Assembly (NCBI GenBank): GCA_001931905.2
Contig: MSJI02000339.1
Location: forward strand, 20,226 to 84,225
Direction: 5' to 3'
Source: Cladosporium sp. IMV 00045
Lineage: Eukaryota > Ascomycota > Dothideomycetes > Cladosporiales > Cladosporiaceae
Length of the DNA: 64,000 nt
Below, piece after piece: positions 21,928 through 31,945 of this stretch. Position 1 is the first letter of the stretch; every line of letters starts with the position of its first letter. A model generated the notes under the pieces. That model was not told where the DNA came from, did no database searches, and worked only from the letters and a program-made list of their open reading frames with translations. The translations under genes and the position numbers were made by a program.

Positions 21928-23767
21928 ATGGATGAAACCAAAAAGGACGAGGTGATGCAGCTGGAGAATGCCAGCGACACATCGGTATCGTCAGACACGT
22001 ATTCCCACTCATGTACCTCATCCAACTGACATAAAGACAGCACAAAGACATCTCCCAAGCCGAACACGACTCCTGGCTCAACGACAAGCCCCGCGCCGGC
22101 AGACTGCGTCGAAAGATGGACCTTCGAATCCTACCGCTCTGTGCCTGGATGTATCTGCTCAACTATCTCGACAGAGGCAACATCGGCAATTCGAAACTGC
22201 TGAACGAGGAGACCGGCGACTCCCTCATACAGGCGACGAACATGACGAATCTCCAGTACGCGATTGCCGTTTCGCTCTTCGCCGTTTCCTACGCCGTCTT
22301 CGAAGTGCCGTCCAATTGGATCATGAAACGCTACGTTCGGCCGTCGAGATGGTTGGCCACCCTGTTGTTGAGCTGGGGTATTTTCACCATTGGATTTGCG
22401 GGTGTGCAGAACTTCACGCAAGTCACGGTGCTGCGATTCTTCATTGGTGTCTTTGAGGCGGGTTTCTTCCCAGGTATGTTGGATCTTGACGATGGCAGAG
22501 GAGACTGCAGGGTTATCTGAATTGGTTGAGCCGGACAGTGCATTTGGAGATCTGGTATGGTCTCGTGGATGCGCACCAGCTGACATGTTGCAGGCATCAT
22601 CTACCTGATCACCTTCTGGTATCCCGTGGAAGAGCGCTCCGTCCGCATCGCATTCGTGCTAGCATCAGCTACCGCCGCCGGTGCTTTCGGTGGATGTATC
22701 GCCTACGGTGTTGGGTTCATGAACGGAACCGCAGGGTTGGAAGGCTTCCGCTGGCTGGTAAGTGAACAGCCCTGCCACTTCTCCAAGTCGGTGAACTTGA
22801 CAACGATCTTGATGGACGCGTGCTGATCTCGTTTACTTTCCTACAGTTCATCATCGAAGGCCTGATCACAGTGTTCTGCACCCTGCTGACCCTGTTCTTC
22901 CTCCCGGACTACCCTTCCAGCGCCAAATGGCTGACCGACGATGACAAGAAATTCATCGAAGCGCGCATCAAAGTAAAAGGAGGCGGATACACGAATGAGC
23001 GCTCGACAAGACGCGAGGTGTTGGAGACCTGCTTCAGCCCGAGAATGATGGCGCATTATCTGGCATATATCTGTGACTGCGTGCCACTCGGTTCGCTCAC
23101 TTTCTTCACCCCGACGATTGTGAATGGACTTGGCTATTCATCTATTCGAGCGCAACTCATGACTGGTGAGTCAAGACACCGGAATAATTTGCAGTTCGCC
23201 GCCCGCTAACAGAGTCGACAGTTCCGCCATGGATTTGCGGCTACTTCGTCTGCTTGTTCCTAGGCTGGAGCGCAGACCGCCACAATGCTCGTGGCTGGCA
23301 TATCACGGCCAGCTCCACCATTGGAGGCATCGGATGGCTCACGGCAGGACTTCTGCCTGCAGACGCGTACACGCAAAGATATGGCTGCCTCTTCCTCTGC
23401 GCCTGCGGAGCCTTCCCCAGCTCCGGCCCTCTGAGCGCCTGGGTGACCTGTAACGTACCATCTATCGTAACTCTTGGGATTGCTGCGGTAAGTGACGACG
23501 ACTAGCGTGGTCTTTAGCTTCTGCACGGTCGTTCTAACACGCTTGCAGGCACTCAACAACAGCGGCGCAGGCGTCAGTCAAGTCATCGCGCAGTGGATTT
23601 GGATCGCGGATGAGAGGTCGATTGGATACCCAACCGGCAACTTCACTTGCGCTGCATGCAGCTTTGCCACTGCCCTTATAGCTTTCAGTCTTCGCATCTT
23701 GTACGGTCGGATGAACGCTAAGGGCGTGAAGGATGCGAGAGGTGATAGTCGGACTTGGATGCTGTAG
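21928..23767 (+). CDS. Major facilitator permease, DAL5/allantoate (anion:cation symporter) type
   Basis: Six exons (21928-21984, 22041-22473, 22594-22757, 22847-23165, 23222-23487, 23549-23767) code for 485 residues. The start context is CCGCCACCATGG. After a polar N-terminus of about 50 residues, TM1 reads LCAWMYLLNYLDRGNIGNSK, the family's characteristic first helix, followed by TM2-TM6 with SYAVFEVPSNWIMKRY and RFFIGVFEAGFFPG. The central loop ends in RREVLETCFSPRMMAHYLAY, followed by the second six-helix bundle. This family (DAL5, TNA1, SEO1, SOA1) takes up small anions such as allantoate, nicotinate and, in yeast Soa1, sulfonates and sulfate esters. It follows the luciferase-like monooxygenase on the same strand, so uptake of that enzyme's substrate is plausible. 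Confidence 0.92.
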
Positions 23768-24275
23768 AGACCGAGGCGGGATGTTGATTGTTTGCGCCAG
23801 TTTGTTTTTCCTCGCGACAAGGGATCTCAGGAATAGATATGGCGTTAGATATGAAATGAGGGGTATACGATTTGAACCAAAAGAAAATCGCTTGCGGTAT
23901 ACAGAAATTGGGACACTGCCACATGACGATATAGATGCGTAAGCATGCTGATGCCACTGAGACCGTGTAAAACCAAATCTTCAGAGAAACGCTCATCATT
24001 CGAGTCGACATGGCTAGTTACCGGCAACAATCAATGTAGCGATCGAGCAGATTCTGTGTAGGTCCCGCAGCGGATTTCCCCAAAGACGTCTTAGGAAAGT
24101 GGTAAAGATTGCATGGACCTAATGATGTGCAAGTCAAATTCGTAAGAGGTATGATATACAATGCTCGAAATGTCAATGCGGTTACCACCGCGGTCTTATG
24201 AGCCTTTCATGGCGCAGCGGCTTTCCAGTACGCTGAGTTGATCTCCATGAGATTGGATCATGCTTTTATTGCACC
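23768..24275. other. Intergenic between convergent genes
   Basis: About 510 bp between the stop codons of the permease (plus) and TIM21 (minus). It holds 3' untranslated and terminator sequence; nothing else seen. Confidence 0.5.
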
Positions 24276-25001
24276 TTAGTTCCATCGGACGCCAAACAAC
24301 CTGCCTCCAGATTTCGACAAACCCGAAGATAGCCCATCCTGATTGACGAGATAATGTCTCGAATGCCCAGGTACATCCAGAAAGAGCGTTCTGTACTCGA
24401 AGTCCTTCTCCCCAGGCGCCTTGGTCATGTGCAGAGTCACAGTTCCATGCGCGGCCGGCCCTTCGACATAGAAGTGCATGTGCAGATGCTCCACGCCCGC
24501 CTTGTCCGTCTCGATCCTGCTGGCGATCGTCCTGTTCCTCGCCCAGCGGCTATGCGAAGGCTCGCCGTGCGCGGTGATCTCGCGCTTCGTGTGCATTCCC
24601 TCGCCGGCCAGGATCTCGATGGATTTGGAGTCTTTGCGCACGCGGTCTGCGCTTCGGTTGAAGACTGCCGTTTTGCTATCTGTGCTGAAGACTTCGAGGT
24701 AGAGGACTGTGAAGACGCCGGCGGTTGCGGCGATGCCGACTAGCACGAGGCCGAGGTTGAAGGTCTGTTGTGTTGTGCGAGCGGCTTTTTCGCCAATAGA
24801 GAGGTCTCGCCATGGTACGCGCCCTGTGTCGTTTGCGACTGTGACGGAGCGTCTTTTGGGGGTGGGCGGAGGTTTGGGAATGGAGGATTGGGTTGCGAGG
24901 CGGGCATTGAGAGGTGCTGCGGGTGCGATTGCTGGACGGAAGCCGGCGCGGAAAACGAAGAGAGGCGAGGCCAGCCTCAGTGGTACTAGTTTGCTCGCCA
25001 T
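24276..25001 (-). CDS. TIM21: TIM21, subunit of the mitochondrial TIM23 presequence translocase
   Basis: Single exon, 241 residues from the ATG at 25001; upstream in-frame sequence exists, but this start gives the best mitochondrial presequence (MASKLVPLRLASPLFVFRAG, basic and amphipathic). One transmembrane helix follows at about residues 83-105 (NLGLVLVGIAATAGVFTVLY). The intermembrane-space domain then has the conserved features of the family, including SADRVRKDSKSIEILAGEGM, HSRWARNRTIASR and a C-terminal FEYRTLFLDVPGH strand. TIM21 links TIM23 to the TOM complex and to the respiratory chain in the inner membrane. It is a housekeeping gene sitting inside a stretch otherwise made of transporters and oxygenases, so any cluster here is interrupted. 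Confidence 0.92.
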   Translation of the reverse strand: MASKLVPLRLASPLFVFRAGFRPAIAPAAPLNARLATQSSIPKPPPTPKRRSVTVANDTGRVPWRDLSIGEKAARTTQQTFNLGLVLVGIAATAGVFTVLYLEVFSTDSKTAVFNRSADRVRKDSKSIEILAGEGMHTKREITAHGEPSHSRWARNRTIASRIETDKAGVEHLHMHFYVEGPAAHGTVTLHMTKAPGEKDFEYRTLFLDVPGHSRHYLVNQDGLSSGLSKSGGRLFGVRWN

Positions 25002-25331
25002 GTCGTGTCTGTATCGCGATTTGTGTTTGAGTACTTGGAGTTTGCAAGAAAAGGTAGTCTTAGTGAGAGAGCAGCGCTTCTCCGAGCTCTCGAGAGCTTG
25101 TGCTGCGATGGTGAAGAACGTCACATCTCTTGAGGCGCGATTGGCCCGGGCTCAGCATCACCTCCGAAGGAACAATATGGATAGATAAATATTTCCAAAC
25201 ATGATCCTACACATTCATGGTATATATTCTCAATGGACTCAAATATTGTATTGCAAGATGCTGCTGATTTCTGGCTGACCAAATTGTAGAAGGCAACTGT
25301 CAAGAGCGCGCCAGACGTCTTTGCATCACCC
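25002..25331. other. Intergenic: TIM21 promoter and transporter 3' end
   Basis: About 330 bp upstream of TIM21 and downstream of the UNC93-like gene, both on the minus strand. No other feature seen. Confidence 0.5.
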
Positions 25332-26912
25332 TCACGCCCTGTTGTCCTGTGCCTTGCCGCCGTCCTGCTCTTTGAACTTTCGAACAACCTGGACAGTGGC
25401 GAAATAACTGAAAGGCAACGCAAAGAACCACAGACCACAATTGATACTCGCGGTTGCTATCAGCGGAGTTGGAATCGCTTGCACGCCAAAGCCAATGCAA
25501 ACAGCTGCCGTCTCAATGCCGCGCAACAAGGAGCTATATCTTATCTGGTCACCTGGCGAATCCGAAAGGTTCGAGATGCACCAGTAGATGTAGTTCTCGA
25601 CCATCGAGACGCTCACACGCTCGAACACATACAAGCCAAAGCCTCTTCCGAAAGTCGACTGATTAGCCCAGTCCAATACCGGCTTCGTGAATCTGAATTC
25701 GTTCTGAATGTAGACGGCCCATATCCAGGATCCACTGTTGAGAGAGGCGATTATGATGTAGGTCACGATCGCGCGAGTCTGGCGACTTTTCGTCCAAGCG
25801 ACATCGACGAGGACTCCACTTAGCCAGGTGCCAAAGGTACCGCTGATGGCGAAACTTAGACTGCCGAGAGCTCGCGAGCGGACGGTAAAGTACGTGGCGA
25901 GGTAGGTTCCTGGGTATGCCTGACACCAGCCATAGTACCAGAAGAGAGGGATGAGGAGAACGATCGATTTGCTTCGAGCCAGGCGCCACATCTCTCGAAG
26001 CTCAACACGCCAGTTGATACCCTTGGGTGCTTCGATACGAGTACCGTCTTTGCGCTTTACCTTCTCGGGATTCGAAAGTAGAGACCCGATGAAGAAGCCC
26101 AGGCATTGGATTGCAATGAAGGCCAGATATGTCTCGTAACCAACTGAGCCGGCTTGTGTTCTGTTGACGTTCAGAGCGAGCGAGATCGAGCCTCCAACGA
26201 CATTGCCGAAGTTTCTGAAGGTAAACCAGGTTGCGATGTATCGACCTCGTTTATGCTGCTCGGGGTATCCGGTTGCAATCGCACCTGTTTGAAGCTCTGT
26301 TAGCAAATATTTCAATCTCAGGATCTTCCGCATTGCACTCACCTTCTACACTCCAGAAGAATCCAGCCGTAATACCGCACGCAATGGAGCCAAAATACAC
26401 GAACCAAGTCGCCCCAGTCCTGTTGTTGACGTACAATCCAGCAGCATACAATGGGTAGCCAATACTTCCAAAAGCTAGCGTCCATCTGAAGCCGATCAGG
26501 TTTGTTAACTAAACCATCCAACGTTAGTGACAATAAGACAACAAAGGTCTCATCAAATGACTAACCCATGGCCCAAGGAAGCAAGTGACAGTCATGAAAG
26601 CGTAGAGAAGGGCATTGGCGGCATTCACAAGATCAGGACTCTGCGAGCCACCGACACCAAGGCCATTCATAGCGTTCCATATCTGCGACGTGACCTTAGT
26701 ATTGTGATCATCTGTAGCATAGTGGCGTCGTCACTTACTCCGGGTGCACAAAACGCACAAGATCCAACGACCAGAATCTGGAACAGTGTACTCCGAAAAA
26801 ATGGAATGCGAGTCTCCGTATCATTTTGAGCCGTGTCGTTGTGTGGTGGCGAGGTTCGGAGTTCCACATCTTCCAGAGGCTCTTTGCCTTGCGACGTTGG
26901 TATGCCAGACAT
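25332..26912 (-). CDS. UNC93-like (DUF895) major facilitator transporter
   Basis: Four exons, 26912-26739, 26682-26566, 26508-26343 and 26284-25332, with introns of 56-58 bp; 469 residues. An in-frame ATG 45 bp upstream (26957) is a possible alternative start. TM1 is FQILVVGSCAFCAPGIWNAM, followed by NGLGVGGSQSPDLVNAANAL, the motif typical of fungal UNC93-type proteins. Later segments include GITAGFFWSVEGAIATGYPE, GRYIATWFTFRNFGNVVGGS and the late loop WCISNLSDSPGDQIRYSSLL. Twelve hydrophobic segments can be drawn. Members sit in the plasma or internal membranes and their substrates are largely unknown. It is divergent from the TauD-type dioxygenase gene across 590 bp. Confidence 0.9.
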
Positions 26913-27503
26913 GGCGGTGTTGTTCGACAGGAGTTGATCAAAGCCCGCTAGCTTCACGACTAACGTCCATAAATATCAAAGATCAGAACGTGAGAAAAGA
27001 TAGCATACCTGGCTAAACGCCGATAAGCAGTCGCTCATAAATGTCGGCAAAAAATTCGAGCGATCCCAAGCACGCCATATCAACTAAGTTTGAGGAAGTG
27101 CATGGCAGCTGCATGTCGCGATGTCGATCATCTGCAGCATCACAGCATCATCACTGAAAACCCCTCGAGACCCCGATAAATCAGAAACCAGACCAACATG
27201 CAAAAGATATGCTGATAACATATTGTGCAAGTTCCTTGCTTCTTCTGATGCCTTGTCCTCCTGATAGCGCGTTGCACCGATGTTGAGATGGTACGATCCA
27301 GCAATGGAACGCCCAAGACTCGCTATCTACAGCTTCTCCAAGCATCGCGCTGATCAATGACCAATCTGCACGTGGTTGCAGCTCTGAACGATGGATCGAT
27401 CCAAGCGAACCGATATGCTTATCCTCGGGCCTGGTGGACTTATAGCCGTGGCCGTTCCCTCCTCGAGGTGCGTCTCACTGGTCAACCTCACATGTCTGTC
27501 ACC
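26913..27503. other. Divergent promoter region, UNC93-like and TauD-type genes
   Basis: About 590 bp between two outward-facing genes, so it must contain both promoters and could co-regulate them. I see no perfect palindrome of a known regulator. Confidence 0.55.
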
Positions 27504-28703
27504 ATGGCTGCCGTGTCGAATGCTTTGCCAGGCACATCGTTGCCGTCGAAAGATCCGAGACCACATCAGATCACATTAGAAGCCTTCAACCTACCAGATA
27601 GCAATCAGAAACAACTTGGACCACCTCATCTCCCAGGAACTCTTAGTCCTCTTGCGCTTCGTCCAGCCGAGCATGATCGCTCCGACCTCAGTCTAAACAA
27701 CGTGATCGAAACAATTAAAACGCTGCAAGCACAAGACGGCTTCCTGACGAAGAAATTAGCCGCTCACGGAACTCTCTTGTTCAGAGGAATGCCCATCCAC
27801 AACGCTCACGACTTCAGCAAATTCGCCCACGCCTTCGGCTACAAACCCCACGAGATCATTGGCATCGTCGTTGACCGACCAGAACTAGCACCAAACATCG
27901 GACCGGCCAACGAGGCTCCCAAAGAAGTCCTCGTCTACAACCACAACGAATCGCCTCAAGTCCCGCACGCGCCCGAGTACATTTTCTTCTACGGCCACAA
28001 GGCGCCTCACACCGGCGGTGAATCGCCTATCTCGTCGTCTCTGGAACTCTTCCACCGCGCACAGCAAGAAATCCCCACTTTCATCAAAGCCCTCGCCGAA
28101 AAAGGGATTCTGAGCAAAGTCACCTACAAACCAGCCAAGCAGTACGAAGGCGGCTCGACATTGAAACAAGCTTTCGGCAAACACGTCGAGCCGGATGACG
28201 ACGAGGCGACGAGACGCGCCAAGATCGAGGCCCAAGTTGCTCGGTATGGCAGGGGCAAGCACACGACGTGGGAATGGACGAACGACGGCGGCCTCGTCCT
28301 GACTCATCGTCTGCCCGCAATCCGCACGCAGCCACAAACGGGACTGCCGACTCTCTTCACCGGTCTGGCGGCGTACTACCAGAACGCAAAAGTCAACGGT
28401 GCGGGTCGAAATATCACGCAACAGCTTTACGGCGACGGCACGCCTATTCCCGAAGAGTACCTGGCCCATCTGGCTCGTATTACCGATGAGATTCGCGTGC
28501 TGCACAAGTGGCAGCGGGGGGATGTTCTGGTTTATGATAATATCATTGCGCAGCATGGGAGGCAGCCGTGGGAGGGCGATCAGGAGGATCGGAAGGTTCT
28601 TGCGAGCTTGTTTGATGGGGAGCGGGTTCCTGGAGCTTATGGGGATGAGGATTGGGCGCAGATTGTGCAGGCGCTTGATGATGTTGCTGTGACGAATGGT
28701 TAG
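27504..28703 (+). CDS. TauD/TfdA-type Fe(II)/2-oxoglutarate dioxygenase
   Basis: Single exon. The ATG at 27504 has a good context (TCACCATGG) and gives 399 residues; ATGs at 27492 and 27357 are in frame but lie in sequence without domain character. Metal ligands are visible: His147 and Glu149 in VYNHNESPQVPHAP (HxE rather than the usual HxD, as in a group of fungal TauD-like proteins) and His351 in IAQHGRQPW. LLFRGMPIHNAHDFSKFAHA marks the N-terminal half of the double-stranded beta-helix. These enzymes couple 2-oxoglutarate decarboxylation to hydroxylation; yeast Jlp1 releases sulfite from sulfonates, while others act on herbicides or small acids. The neighbouring DAL5-type permease and flavin monooxygenase would fit sulfonate use, but the substrate is not determined by sequence. 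Confidence 0.9.
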   Translation: MAAVSNALPGTSLPSKDPRPHQITLEAFNLPDSNQKQLGPPHLPGTLSPLALRPAEHDRSDLSLNNVIETIKTLQAQDGFLTKKLAAHGTLLFRGMPIHNAHDFSKFAHAFGYKPHEIIGIVVDRPELAPNIGPANEAPKEVLVYNHNESPQVPHAPEYIFFYGHKAPHTGGESPISSSLELFHRAQQEIPTFIKALAEKGILSKVTYKPAKQYEGGSTLKQAFGKHVEPDDDEATRRAKIEAQVARYGRGKHTTWEWTNDGGLVLTHRLPAIRTQPQTGLPTLFTGLAAYYQNAKVNGAGRNITQQLYGDGTPIPEEYLAHLARITDEIRVLHKWQRGDVLVYDNIIAQHGRQPWEGDQEDRKVLASLFDGERVPGAYGDEDWAQIVQALDDVAVTNG

Positions 28704-28899
28704 CGTAGAACGCGCATTCCTTGTAAAACATGTTCTCTTGTTTGAATATGTTTTTGAGCCAATTGATCATCCTCAGACTGCATAAGACGATGATCAATCC
28801 ATGGAGATACAGCCCTTCTTGATATACCTTTCGCTCATGGACATTTACGTTTTTCAAAGCTCGATTCGTCTTATCAATGGTCCCCTGATGGGCATGTTA

Positions 28900-30333
28900 T
28901 CAAACCACCTTAGCCAACCTCCCAACACAAGCAGCGCCCCCCAAAGTGGCACTCAGCCCCGTAAAGACAATCACAACACCATACCTCGAGCCATAAGCAA
29001 ACCCAGCATCATCCCAAACACCCACACCAAGCAAACTCTCACTAATTGGCCCCGAAACCACCGACCCCACCCCCTTACTCACACAAAGCAGCGAAATCAC
29101 CATCCCCGTATCAACATGATACCCCTCCTTCCTGATCGCAGCAGCGCAACCGGCCCAATTCGCCGAGAACCCACCGCCGGTCAAACCCCACAAGACCACA
29201 AAAACATACAGCATGGCCTGCGAAGTCGTCAGACCCCAGAATACGAAAATCGCCACCACCGAGCCCAGCGTGGCCACGCATATGGCCACCGTGACGTGAT
29301 AGCGGTCGACGATGACGCCCTGCGAAATGTAGCCGCCGCAGGCGGCGAGGTTCAGCAGGCACAGGGCCAGCGGGCCGGAGATGGGCGGGAGGCCGGTTTC
29401 GCGCGCGAAAGAGGGGATCCAGAGTTGGGGCAGGAAGTAGGCGATGGATTGCATCATGTTGCCGAAGGAGTAGATCCAGAAGGGAGCGAGTTTCATGAAA
29501 GTCAGGTTGAGGGGGCGGAGGGTGCTGGAATGAGAGGCTGGGAGGCGGTTCTTTGTCGCGAGGATGGAGGGTGTGGCGAGTGTGAACTGCGTGGGAGGTT
29601 AGAATTGATGTCTCGTTGTTTGGGTGTGTTTCATTGCTCACTATTACTACGGCCCAGACTCTCAAGGCCGTGCGGAAGCCATATTGGTCCAGCAGCCATT
29701 GGGAAACGAATGGAAAGATGGCACCGCCTACTCCCGTCCCCGTCCAGATCACTGCGAATGCTAGACCTTTCCTAGCAATGAACCATTCATCGATGACGTA
29801 CATTGCTGGGAAGTACATTGTCAGACCACCGATGGCAAACAATACGCCTTGCGTTGCCAGTAAAGCACCAGTGGTGTTAGTGAAGGAAGCAGCGACCAAA
29901 GCGATTGTCAAAACAGCCAGGCCGACAAAATTCGCCAGAAGTCTACTTCTTGGGAATCGCTGGACCAGAACAGCTACTAGCGGCGAGGCGATGAACATGA
30001 TTCCACTGGCGGTGGTTGAAATCGCCGCTATGCCTGACGGTTGGCGGTCGAAAGGTTCGTGGGTGGAGTAATAGTTCTGAAACACACCGAAGGAGTAAGG
30101 GAATCTGACACTGCGTCAGCATGGAGGTTCCCAATGGGACTTTGAAGGGCGTGATGTGCCTACCCCCATACAAGAGCCTCCAAAACGAAACAGCCACCCA
30201 ATACGAGCCATGCGTCTTTACCCCCATCTACTCGAGGAAGTGCTTGTCCGTCTTGTAAGCTTTCATCGAGTTGCATTGGCTGAATGGCAACCGTCGATGA
30301 GTTGTTGGCTTCCTCGTCAGAAGAAGCGGCCAT
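28900..30333 (-). CDS. Major facilitator transporter, monocarboxylate (MCT/SLC16) type
   Basis: Three exons, 30333-30164, 30104-29642 and 29586-28900 (introns 59 and 55 bp), code for 439 residues. The polar N-terminus is followed by KDAWLVLGGCFVLEALVWGF and PYSFGVFQNYYSTHEPF, the conserved first-helix pattern of fungal MCT-like carriers. AVIWTGTGVGGAIFPFVSQW marks helix 5 and the second bundle starts at FMKLAPFWIYSFGNMMQSIA. Twelve helices are likely. MCT-type fungal proteins include riboflavin, esterified siderophore and short-chain acid carriers, so the cargo is open. Its stop codon is 196 bp from that of the convergent TauD-type gene. Confidence 0.88.
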
Positions 30334-30954
30334 AGTACCGAATAGCCACAATATGTAGCTGAGGTGTTGGTTGATGAATCCTGAAGATACGGATTGAGTT
30401 CAGGTAAGCTTGGTACTGTATTTACAGCTCCCGTTGAAACAGGGTCTTGCTTGTTTGATGTCGATTGGACTGTAAATAAGTGCAAGTGTGTGATGCAATA
30501 GAGTTGCTGAACTGTTAACACATCGACAAGATTGAGGTAAGTTGCTTGTATGTAGTCCTGATGAAACCTATCAGCTCAACAGTCATTCCTAGATCTTGCA
30601 CTCCACGCCCTAGAGTGCAGATCTACCTGATTCGTGCAAAGGATCCGGCATGCCTATCACTTAGATTTCAAGTGACCCACACACGATGGCCAGGAAGTTC
30701 GTCTGTTGTAAAGAATCCCATCGTCACCAGGACTTCACTCTTATGCGAAGACTGCGTGCACACCGCTTGCTACTACCGTCAGGCAACAACATAGCCCAAG
30801 AACCACGCACCGAAGAGATCAAGTATCCACGTCCATCGACACATCAAATTCATACTCGCGTATAGAACCGAAAAAAGGTGTTTTTATCATCATCATCATC
30901 CTATCTCTTATTCCTCCACCCAGCAGGAATCCCAAACAGATGGATTCTATCTCT
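30334..30954. other. Intergenic: transporter promoter and ACBP 3' end
   Basis: About 620 bp. It contains a short ATC/TCA trinucleotide run near 30885-30900 next to the ACBP 3' end. No gene seen. Confidence 0.5.
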
Positions 30955-31376
30955 CTACTTGTATTTGGCGACGAGCTTCTGGACGGCCTCGACGTACTTC
31001 TTCTGCGCCTCCTCGGGCTTCATGTCCTTGACCTCGGCCCACTTGTTATACTTGGCCTTGCCCTGTAGAGAAGAAAACAACCGTTGTTAGGAGTTGTTCT
31101 GATGTCCTGGGGAAGAGTTGGAGACGATACCTTCAGGTCGAACATGCCGGGTGCGGTGGCGTCCTCGAACTTCTGCTCTTGGGTGCCCTGCTTGAACAGA
31201 CCGTAGATCTGCAAGTTGGCGAGTGTTAGCATCCTTTGGATGTCTGGATGGCAATGTGCTTGGTTTCTAGCTCTTGCATGTCTTACCTCGAGGAGCTCGT
31301 CGTTGGTGGGCTTCTGGGTGAGGGTGCGGCTGTCCTCGACGGCCTTCTTGAACTCGGGGGTTTGGGCGGCAGGCAT
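30955..31376 (-). CDS. ACB1: Acyl-CoA-binding protein
   Basis: Three exons, 31376-31287, 31208-31131 and 31062-30955, with introns of 78 and 68 bp, give 91 residues, the usual size of the free-standing protein. The start is MPAAQTPEFKKAVEDSRTLT. The helix 2 region reads ELLEIYGLFKQGTQEQKFED, followed by GMFDLKGKAKYNKWAEVKDM, which holds the Tyr and Lys residues contacting the CoA phosphates and the acyl chain. The four-helix bundle ends at VEAVQKLVAKYK. It binds C14-C22 acyl-CoA esters in the cytosol and delivers them to lipid synthesis and beta-oxidation. It is a housekeeping gene. The next upstream gene is an acetate-transporter family member, though a functional link is not shown. Confidence 0.96.
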
Positions 31377-31945
31377 TTTGAATGGCTTTACAGGAGCGGA
31401 TTTGCTTAGATGAGGGATGCGGTTTCTGTGTGGTTGTTGTGTTTATGTTTTCGTTGGGAGAGGGGTTTATACAGCGGAAGAAGGAAAGTGGGATGTGTGA
31501 TGACCGACGTAATCCGCACAACCCCAGCTCGCTGCTCCCACTTCTTCTCACCTGCAGAAGCCCTGGAATCCACGGGGAGGGGTGTAAATCGAGTGCCTGA
31601 GGCATGAACGTCACACGACTTCAGAGGAAGACCGTTGTTGCTAAACCGAGGGACGATCTGTATCTAACAAGATATGCTTGGTATGAGCTCTCGCGAAAAC
31701 TCTTTAACAAGTGTATGGGAACAAGATTGAAAATAACTTGATTCCAGCAAAAGGATATATCAACACAAGAGACGAGAATAAAGACAACTATCATCTGCAC
31801 AAATAATACCCTTCCCAATCTTATAAACACAGAACAAGACACAGGCACTGGTATCACGAGGAAACAAGCCATCTTAGTGCCCCACAAACCCTTCCAAGTC
31901 CCTCTCACATCGTATCATTAACCGCTCCAGATCGCCAGCACTATC
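31377..31945. other. Intergenic: ACBP promoter and acetate-transporter 3' end
   Basis: About 570 bp between two minus-strand genes. No gene or repeat seen. Confidence 0.5.

Noticed and set aside
28801..29775. 324-codon plus-strand frame
   Set aside because: Antisense shadow of the MCT-type transporter exons on the minus strand.
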